Positions 55,585 to 64,000 of a stretch of 64,000 nucleotides of DNA are shown piece after piece. The notes below the pieces were generated by a model, which was given only the letters and a program-made list of their open reading frames with translations, was not told the DNA's origin and ran no database searches. Position 1 is the stretch's first letter. Each line of letters starts with the position of its first letter. This DNA is from Branchiostoma lanceolatum (lineage: Eukaryota > Chordata > Leptocardii > Amphioxiformes > Branchiostomatidae), in NCBI RefSeq assembly GCF_035083965.1, contig NC_089739.1:9474001-9538000 (forward strand), in the 5' to 3' direction. A program made the translations under genes and the position numbers.

Positions 55585-58500
55585 ATGGCGTCGTATCGAG
55601 AAAATTTGGAAGAGCCAGTTCAATTAATTCAGCCTTTGTGCTCTTGCTGGGAAGGTTTGTGCTCTGTTTTGTCAGTGATGTGTAAAAATAACACATTTGG
55701 AGTCGCGTAGGTGATAAAAGCTGTTCTTGTATCGTAAGATGATGTCTAAAGTTGCGTTCGAATGACTGGTGATGGGGAGGGGGGCGTGTATGCATGTGAC
55801 TCGCATGGCAATTTTGATGCAAAATGCATTATGCATCCTCTAGATTTGATGTTTTATGTAATAAGTTATTCACATTTCTTTCCTTAGCTAGAAAAGATTT
55901 CATGAGACTCGATGCAGATTTGAATATATCTTCAGATTTGACAACCTTCACAATGCAAATATATATCTAGGTTGAAAAGTTTGAGTATCTAATGTAAAAG
56001 ATTCCTTTGTCTGAAGCCCACGATTTAAGCCATAACTCTGAGTGTAACAGTTAGATATTATAGATTTACTTATACATGTATTAGTATTTATTACTCAGTA
56101 AGTAGAATTTTTGGATTAATCTTTTATTCCTATAGTTGACGCAAATATACAGATGTAACCGGCTCCTTACTGGGCGCCCAGTACGGAACCCGTGGAGAAA
56201 ATGCCGCCGATACTCGGCCCCCAGTACGGAAGGAAGTTCCGTACAAGAATTCCAGTACGGACCGGCTTTATTCCAGTACCGAAGCTTCGTCAGCACTGGA
56301 CGTCCAGAACTGAATTTGTTTCGGTACTCGGGTTCCAGAGCTGAACTCCTCTCGGTACTCGGGTTCCAGTACGGATTTGCGTTCTGGTACTGGTTACCCA
56401 GTGCGGAGGTCATTCAGCACTGGATAACCGAGTGCCGATTTACGGATGTAACGGGTTCCGTACTGGATTTACCAGTAAATAGTGACTCTTCAGTACTGGA
56501 AGCCGAGACCTCAAATTATCTCGGAACTGGGCGTCCTGTACTCACGTTCTATTAGTACTGGGATGATCCATTGTTTGGACCGACTGGACAGTTTTGGATT
56601 TATAAGTTGTCTGTACATTTCAATAATGATAATAATAACTTTATTGCAAGTTCATGCCCGAAGGCTAATTGCAGACAAACAAGTACATGGAAATACATAG
56701 GAATCGAAAAAGTTATCTAGTCTACTGTGAAAGTTCTAAGTTTACTAAGGTTGACTATGGTTGAGTATGCTTGTACGTACTAACGTTTACTTTAATAGTA
56801 GTACTGTTTTGTTCCTTGGTTATGGACATAGATTTTGGTAGGTAATATAAAGTACATTATTGCTTCAGTGTACGTTTTCTCCCGATAAAGGCACAAGCCA
56901 CAAGGATATGTTGTCGTCGTAGAAACATAACAGAATGCAGGGCTCGAAATTCAGTTTTGGGATCAGGTGCACTGGTGCACCCAACCTAGAAAATTGGGTG
57001 CACCAAAAAATTTTTGGGTGCACCACATAAAATAAAGTAGAATGCAACTATTGTAAGCAAAACCTAATCACAAACCTTACAGTTCCTCTTCTGAGCTTGT
57101 ATCTATAAGGGGAGCTTGGTGACGACGCTTTCATATTTTACTTGCAAAGTCAAAAACAGTAATAACCATAAAAATAAAGTAAAAATAAAAATAATTTGAA
57201 TGAAAAGTGTATTTATTAATCATCAATCAAACAAACTATTTTTTTAATATGTGTACACAAAATTACTGTGGTGCATTCATTTTCTAAATAGAATTTCAAT
57301 ATGACTAACAAGTGATGTATAAGGGTCCCAGCGTGTTATTAACATCGACCTTGGTGAAGAAGTCAACGCCACGGAAGAAATAAAGGAAAGCATTATATTT
57401 AAAAGCCTTGGTCTTTTGGCAGTCTCTTCTGACATTACAAAAAGCCTCATGCATGCAGTTTTGAAGCTTTCAAAATAGAAATTAACTCAAATTCTAACAC
57501 CAAAATCTTAAACAAGTACTACAACAAAGATCTTATTATTTTCTTACACATAGATGTCAAGAATATGCTGTCTACTAGTGTGCAGTGATACCTTTACACA
57601 TTAAACCGTACAAAAATATTTAGGTGCACCAGTGCACCCACAGTAAAAAATTAGGTGCACAGCTCCAAAATTGGGTGCACTGGGTGCACATGCACCCAGT
57701 ATTTCGAGCCCTGGAATGTGATTCTGTATTTTTTTTTTCTTCATTCGAATGTTTTCTAAACAATAGCTTTGAAGTAGGAAAAAAAAGCATTGAAGAGATA
57801 CAGCCCTGAAAATAATGTTAGACGGTCATTAGAGTCTCAGCACTCGGTTTCCAGTCCTGACAGGAGGGTTCCCAGTACTGAAGCTGCCCAGTACAGGAAG
57901 TCCAGTACTGAGAAAGTCTCAGTACTGGAGCTCCTGTTCTGACGACCACTTCCGTACTGGTTGTCCAGTACTGACAAAGGAGGCAGTTACATTTGTATAT
58001 TTGCATAGTTGACTGTATCAACGGAAGTCGCTGCACTTTTTGTTCCCATTTGTAAAGCTAAGCTTTCGTGTAAAATGTACATGTATATTCTCCCCAGACG
58101 CCCGTGACCTGTTACGTGAGTGGCGTGAGGAGAACCTGCGGAACAGTGAGCAGGTGGTGGAGGTGGGCGACTTCCTCATGCAGGGGGGACTGGCAGGGAA
58201 ACTGGGGGATGAAGGTACAAATAACAGCGAATCACAGCGTAGAGGCTCAAATGCTCGGGCAAAAATCTTGTTTTTCTTTACGTATTTTTGCTGACTTTCG
58301 TCGTTTGAGTCTTGAAAAACAGGTTTTTGATGAGATCAATGTATGTCAAAGGCACCAATATCGATTGTTTGCAAGCATAACAATAGCAAGAATGTGATTG
58401 TCAAATGGTAGATGGCGTCGCCCACTCCCGAAACTACAATGCAAACCCAAAATTTAGCCTATTTTAGGATATAATCGGACAAGATTTTATACAATACACA

Positions 58501-61500
58501 GAACTTAACGATTATGCGCTATACAGTTAATCATTGTTTTTGCAATTGAGTGAATGGTGTATGGTTTGGTGTTTTGGAATTCTATACAGATAGACAAAAT
58601 ATAAAAAAGGTACACAAATAATTGGCATATACTGTACTAGTAAACAGATGGCATTTAATTGGGCTGTTTCAAAAAAATGATTGAGGAGGGGGGTAGATGA
58701 CATCGGACTGGACACCTGGAAATAGGGGGTTGAAGTCTATCAGGACAGGGGGTAACCTGTTTGAGTGACAAAATTCCCCCTTCCATTAATGTTAATGCTG
58801 GTCCTCATTTGTTCAATGAGTATCGATTGTGGACTAGGAATAAGCCCATTCGCGGTTGTGACCACGCATGTGCAGTGTCAAAGGTGGCTGGCTTGTAAAT
58901 AGTTCTCCTCTCGACATTGTCTAGATTTGCATAACAACGCACCGACGGGTTATGGTTACCTCTCAGGGGCCTTTACCTTTGACACTGTACATGCGTAGTC
59001 ACAACCGCGAATGGGGTATGCCTAAACAACTCACCCGACCTCACCCGACCTCACCCAAGTCTAAAATGCAGTGGATACAGGGCAGGGACATTATTTGACG
59101 TTCTGGATACGTTTAATATGCAATTATGAATGCAAAACAAGCAGCAAACTCTAAGTATTTACCAGTTTTTATAAGGTCGGATGAGGTCGGGTGAGGTGTT
59201 TAGGCATACCGCCGCAAATGGGCTTATTGTGATCAGAACACAACTCTGTAAACAACAACAGCAACACCCTCAACGTGCCGAAAGGATCATCATCGTGGAA
59301 AGACAAAAACAAGACAAGTTGATCCTATAAATTATGTTATGTCTTCTTGTTCCAGTTTGGCCAGCCTATGAGCAGATCTTTCTTGCAGCATTGGAGTGTG
59401 GAAGATTGGAGCTGGCTCAGGTTGGTTGTTTTTTCCTTCCTTCTTTTCCTGCAATTTTTTAGAATTTCATAATGTAAACCGCAGCAAAACCACATTGGAC
59501 TATTTGCCAAAAAAAGCATTATGCTTCACCTCAATACATCACCCAGCCTTTCCTAATTGTAACTTGTGGTTGACAAACATTTTGTTGCGGCGCCCCCTAG
59601 GTGTGCTACAAGCAACTGCGGCGACAGTTCCCAGGGAGTTTACGGGTGGCAAAGCTGGAAGCAATGAGATACGAGTTCCTACAAAAGTTAGTAGTCCTTC
59701 CTTATTCTACACTTTACTGCTGTAGCATTGTACTACTACATTTCTTTAATACTATCTTCTCTTGATGTATGGTTTACCGTAAATTCATTCAGTTTTGCGG
59801 GGACTTAATTTTGGAGAGAAGGGGAAATGAGGTTTCCATAGTGTTTGAACTTTGCAGTTGAAACATTTCTGTTATATTATATATAATACAATGGAAACAC
59901 ATATTTGTGGTGTCATGATTTTACTGTGGAGAGGTCACCCTGTAAATAATACCATTTCAAACATTTTATGATTTCCAGTATAATTCTGATGTATAACAGA
60001 GAATATTGGAGACTATTAAAGCTTTGTTAATGCTCCAACTTATTGAGTATGACTATGTAAGTGGGGTCGTGTGGTGCAACGGCAGAGCATTTGACTCAGA
60101 ACCATGAGGTCCCGAGTTCGAATCCTGTCATGTCCCCGATCTTGTGCCCTTAGGAAAGGCACTTTACACGACTTTCCTCACTCCACCCTGGTGTAAATGG
60201 GTACCTGACTCCGGTTGGGGAAAGTCGTATTGAGGTCACCTGGTGGCGCCAAATGGCAGCCGCCCAGACCCTTGCGACAGTTTCACAAAATGCAAGTGTG
60301 GATAAGATATTATATATGTTGTGTAGTGTGTGAAACCTGTAATACCCTGTATCAATTGAGCGCTAGAAAGGCTGCCATTGCGGGTAATTTCTGACCAATA
60401 AAAACCATTATTATTATTATGTATGTGTATGTAAATGTTACACTGCATTTCCAGGTATGATGTAGCTGAACAGAAATACCAGAAGATTCTGGAAGGGGAC
60501 GAAGCAAATTCTGTAAGTTGGAATCAATTTATGCATTTTCCTGGTACAGATGGTCACATTTAAACATGCCCTAGGTACTGACTTAAGACTTATAAATATA
60601 CGTATGTAAATACTTACACAACAAGAAAATGGTCAATATTTCTCTTATGTGTACTTTTCTATATTTCTATGGCTATGAATTTAAGTTTTCATATCAGGCT
60701 CAGGTTCTGAAGACTACATGGTGTTTGATTTGGAAAGAAAACAGTGACACACACAAGCACAATTACACATACACACACACAACCACACTCACAAAAACAC
60801 ACACACACAAACACTCACACACACACACACACACACACACAATCATTCATAAACATCACCTTAGCTAAGGACAGGTAAAAATTTTCAGTGTCTCTGTATT
60901 GACCATTTGACTGATATATGTTGAACAGGCAGTACACAAGAGGTTGATTGCCATTCACAAAGCACAAGGGAAGATTCCAGAAGCCATAAAAGAGCTCAAC
61001 AAGTATCTAGAGAGGTGAGAAACCAAATCATTTATCTAGCTATCTTGTAAGTAAACAGCGAAATATAGACTTGCAGTCTGTCTTTGATTGCAGTATTTGA
61101 TGTCAAAAACTAAAGATACGTCCTTTTAGAAACCAAGACCGAGTTGTTGTATCATACTGGTCTTAAGTATTAGATTCCTACATGTAATAGTCTAGTAATG
61201 GTACCTTGATATGAGGTTGATAAATTTGTATTTTCCTCCCAGATTCATGAGTGACCATGAGGCCTGGCTGGAGTTAGCAAACCTGTACATAGCAGAGATG
61301 GAGTAAGTTCATCATGTCATATCCAAAAAGAGGTTTTAGTCATTACAGTTTGACAAGTCCATTTTATTAATCCAGAGATGGAGTAAGTTTGTCATATCAT
61401 ATTCAAAAAGAGGTTTTAGTCATTACAGTTCAGGGCTCGAAATAGTGGGTGCATGTGCAGTGCACTTAAGCCACATCTATACTATACTCCAGCACGTAAA

Positions 61501-63868
61501 ACACATTTGCAAGGCTGGAGTCAAATTTTCATCTGTGTTTTCATAAAAATAATACTTAGCACAATTAAATATTATGTTGTTACTAGTTCAAACATTCTTT
61601 TGTCCTTATTGAAAATTAAAAATTTTCTGAACAAGTACTTTAGGTATAGGTTCAGGTCCGGACCTGTACCTACAATGTAAACCCGTGTACCTGTAACTGT
61701 ACCTTAAATTTGTTTAGGTACACAGCTCTATTGACAAGTCCGCTCTATACATGTCCCTCATTTCCTGAAACACCTCGTGGTTCTACAAAAAGAACAACAC
61801 ATCTCTACTTGCTCAAATGAAAATAATGGTTTTATGCCAATGTTATACCACATATTTATTTATTTCATTCTTTGTATCAGGCTCAAGACCCATATTGAAA
61901 ACAACAAGGACAGTATACAGACAATTGTTACAATAATTATGAAGTTTAATTTCACAAATTATGCCTGTACTGTGGTTTGTACCATACAGGTTATTATTTG
62001 AGGTTTATTTTCATGCCTACATTATACAGTGGAATACCCTGCCTGGCACGGTAGTGACGGCTCCCACCGTTGAGTCGTTCCGTGCCAGGCTGGAGGCCTG
62101 CCCGCCTTAGCCCGGGACCTCAACTTCCCCCCTACTTTGCCCCTGAAGGGGCTATTTGGGGGTATCATATGTAGATGTAGATGTGGATAACTCTTCTGTG
62201 CTTTGTACCATACAGGTACGGTAAAGCAGCCTTCTGTCTGGAAGAGTTGATCATGGCCAACCCACAGTGTCACTTGTACCATCAGAGATATGCAGAGGTA
62301 AAATTTGTTTCTAGACTATCTACAGTAAAAACATTATAGATCTCTAAATGTATGTCTCTTACTACAAGTATTTGTCAATTGTTAGCAATAGCCTAGTGGG
62401 TAGAGTTGGTTGGAGGTTTGATCCCAATCAAGTCATACAAAAGGTGTTAAAAGTGGAATATACACAGCTTCTCTGCTTAGCACTCAGCACTTATGGGAAA
62501 TACAGTATTGAATGAATTATTGCATGTGGCTAAAGTTTTATTGAAAAGGATATGGAATTGGGAAGGACTTGAACTTTATTTGTTATATCTTTGCCTGAAA
62601 CATTAAGGTCCAGGTATTATCAATTTTGGATCTATTTTTTTCTTCTTCCAGGTCCGTTACACCCAGGGTGGGACAGAAAACATGGAACTAGCCAGAAAAT
62701 ACTTTGCCCAGGCAGCCAAACTCAACCCCACCAGCATACGGGCTCTGTTTGGGCTCTTCTTGGTAAGTTGGACTCTATTATAGCCTTTCCTTTACATTAT
62801 TGAAGTCAAACCCTATTTTCCAAGCAGATGTTTCAATCGGGGGCTAGTAGTAGCCACTAGGAGGTAGGAAAACAAAACAAATTGCAGCCACTCCTAGCCC
62901 CCTGATTGAAACCTCTGCTTGGAGATAGTCACCCCCCCCCCAGTAATGTATGTAGAAACATCAGATAGATCAATAAACGAGTCAATTTTTAAATACATTT
63001 TTACAGTATTTTATCTGTTTGTTCCCTTGCCTTGATATCATGAGGCATGAGTTTCCAAATAAACATTATAATGTAACATGAATTGAAATTAATTTTATTT
63101 GCATCGCATTACCAGTACAAGCTGGGTAAGACCCAACTTACATGTATAGGGTTTATCCATAAGGCCCACCAATGCCTCTGAGGCAACATAAAAAAAGTGC
63201 TCATTACTTTTTCGCAGGCTGCGAGCCACCTAGCAGCGCAACAGAAGGGCGGCGGGACCAAGAGTAGTAAGAGTGAGAACAAGAAGTACGCAGCGTGGGC
63301 CGCAAAACAGATCCAGGAACGATATGAGGTAAGTACAACCCATATGTTGTTGTTACATACAATACTGTAAATATTGACATTTCTGTGGTGTTTTCGTGTT
63401 CTGTCTCTTATTGTGTTGCCACAGTACTATTGTAAATATAAATGTTGAAATGTTTGTGCCTTTTTTTTCGTGGTAACCTCTGCACTGCAAATTAATGATA
63501 CCATGAATATGCCTTTCCAAGGTATCACTACTGTACTACAGACCTCTTTCAACCACATTTTACTAAGAACATCATGAAAACCTCCTTTTCCCTTTCATTG
63601 CAAAATTAAGTCTCTGCCAAGATAAATGAATCTAAAGCATTATTTCAACCATAAACTTTCAAAATACTGCAAATTCACTGAGTCATAAAATTCAATTGCT
63701 GCCAACATAACTTTACAGTATTTGTCACTCCTACTTGATTTTTTTGATTGCCTGTATAAAATGTTGATCTAAGAATTCCTGTCAATCTCATTGCAGGCGT
63801 TGGGCCAGAGGGAAGAGAGTCAAGTCAAGGCACTGACGGCAACACTGGATAGTCTGGAACTCAGCTAA
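55585..63868 (+). CDS. EMC2: ER membrane protein complex subunit 2 (TPR protein, formerly TTC35)
   Basis: Eleven exons: 55585-55654, 58098-58214, 59356-59420, 59601-59686, 60455-60512, 60929-61014, 61243-61302, 62216-62297, 62652-62762, 63218-63328, 63797-63868 (TAA). They total 918 nt, 305 residues (vertebrate EMC2 about 297). Recognisable stretches are [97 protein letters not shown] and [13 protein letters not shown]. It is the cytosolic TPR scaffold of the EMC, which inserts tail-anchored and multipass membrane proteins at the ER. Exon 1 ends at a weak donor (GAAG|GTTTGT), chosen because CWE+DARDLLREW matches the family. Intron 1 is swollen by nested transposons. Confidence 0.96.
56125..58015. 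mobile_element. Large non-autonomous DNA element with CCAGTACTG palindromic subterminal arrays
   Basis: Outer inverted ends GCAAATATACAGATGTAACC (56141) and GTTACATTTGTATATTTGC (57987-58005) enclose dense arrays (56165-56565 and 57835-57980). Here TCNGTACTGG and CCAGTACNGA alternate in about 28-30-bp palindromic steps. The middle holds an inverted retroelement tail (about 56630-56705) and the element at 56938-57713. It lies in intron 1 of EMC2. Confidence 0.7.
56938..57713. mobile_element. 776-bp hAT-like non-autonomous element, nested
   Basis: Ends CAGGGCTCGAAAT and ATTTCGAGCCCTG are 13-bp perfect inverted repeats. Subterminal GGTGCACC/GTGCACCCA repeats occur on both sides. GAATG is present on both flanks, shorter than the expected 8-bp hAT duplication. 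A fragment with the same left end begins at 61431. Confidence 0.8.
60065..60420 (+). mobile_element. tRNA-derived SINE, family A (full length)
   Basis: Starts GGGGTCGTGTGGTGCAACGG with B-box CGAGTTCGAATCCTGT. Then come TAGGAAAGGCACTTTACACG, TAAATGGGTACCTGACTCCG, GTCACCTGGTGGCGCC and AATTTCTGACCAATAAAAAC, with an (ATT)n tail. It sits in EMC2 intron 4, 35 bp before exon 60455-60512. Confidence 0.88.
60745..60845. repeat. (CA)n microsatellite
   Basis: ACACAC runs with occasional AAACAC interruptions in EMC2 intron 5. Confidence 0.95.
61293..61430. repeat. 80-bp tandem duplication spanning the 5' splice site of EMC2 exon 7
   Basis: CAGAGATGGAGTAAGTT at 61293 recurs at 61373, and the following ATCCAAAAAGAGGTTTTAGT and CATTACAGTT are repeated 80 bp later. 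The donor GA|GTAAGT is therefore present twice. The second copy is interrupted at 61431 by a transposon fragment, after which TGACAAGTCC resumes (near 61730). Confidence 0.9.
61431..61730. mobile_element. Transposon fragment(s) in EMC2 intron 7
   Basis: The left end CAGGGCTCGAAATAG and GGGTGCATGTGCAGTGCAC match the hAT-like element at 56938. The right part (TTCAGGTCCGGACCTGTACC, GTGTACCTGTAACTGTACC) resembles the inside of the 28978 hAT element. It is either a composite or one decayed element interrupting the duplicated segment. Confidence 0.6.
62025..62195 (+). mobile_element. Very short LINE 3' remnant
   Basis: Encodes [20 protein letters not shown] followed by RLEACPP and a stop, the typical non-LTR ORF2 C-terminus. 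GATGTAGATGTGG ends it. It lies in EMC2 intron 7. Confidence 0.75.
62814..62927. mobile_element. 114-bp fold-back MITE, TCTCCAAGCAGA family
   Basis: Left end TATTTTCCAAGCAGATGTTT and right end AAACCTCTGCTTGGAGATA pair, with inner TTTCAATCGGGGGCTAG/CTAGCCCCCTGATTGAAA extending the hairpin. Flanks GTCAAACCC and GTCACCCCC agree at 7 of 9 positions, as for an aged 9-bp duplication. Confidence 0.85.
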
Positions 63869-64000
63869 GGACCTTACACAACTCAAGATAATTCAAACTT
63901 AAGTGGGTATCTTACTGGACTGCACATTGGTTTGCACCCACATTGAGAATACCTGTCGGAGTCCTGAGATACCAGCATTAGTGGTAACACTGAACCCAAT

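Overview
The window reads as invertebrate-chordate genomic DNA, most likely amphioxus (Branchiostoma). This is an inference from intron-rich metazoan genes with clear vertebrate counterparts (DNALI1, EMC2, FAM151), GT-AG introns of 0.3-2.5 kb, and a very high density of short interspersed elements: tRNA-derived SINEs, fold-back MITEs and 5'-truncated LINEs. No database search was possible, so family names rest on recognised motifs.

Layout. (1) 1160-8776, +: a three-repeat FAM151/menorin-family gene whose 5' end was not found. (2) 10314-11381, +: an intronless two-pore-domain potassium channel. (3) 14216-15709 and 21433-25384, +: a pair of two-exon genes for secreted proline-rich repeat proteins. 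They share the signal-peptide exon, a phase-0 intron, a (D/E)GTRPP repeat core, and arrays of a roughly 15-bp promoter motif at about 40-bp spacing upstream of a TATA box. The second protein has a very large Asp/Arg/Pro 9-residue repeat domain. (4) 25.4-39.7 kb: gene-poor and transposon-rich, with a 102-bp minisatellite, a textbook 473-bp non-autonomous hAT element, LINE ends and MITEs. (5) 39724-41744, +: a two-exon gene for an unrecognised, probably nuclear protein. (6) 48231-50353, +: a three-exon gene for an 87-residue, strongly cationic secreted peptide precursor. (7) 51950-55391, -: DNALI1 (axonemal dynein light intermediate chain p28), complete. (8) 55585-63868, +: EMC2 (TPR subunit of the ER membrane complex), complete. 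It is head-to-head with DNALI1 across 193 bp.

The genes do not form a functional pathway; this is an ordinary eukaryotic neighbourhood. The two points of most interest are the proline-rich protein pair with its duplicated motif-array promoter, and a family of palindromic repeats whose arms and tips fold like (decayed) hammerhead ribozymes. At least five DNA-transposon insertions can be delimited by their target-site duplications. One of them sits inside a LINE fragment whose reading frame is restored when the insertion is mentally excised.
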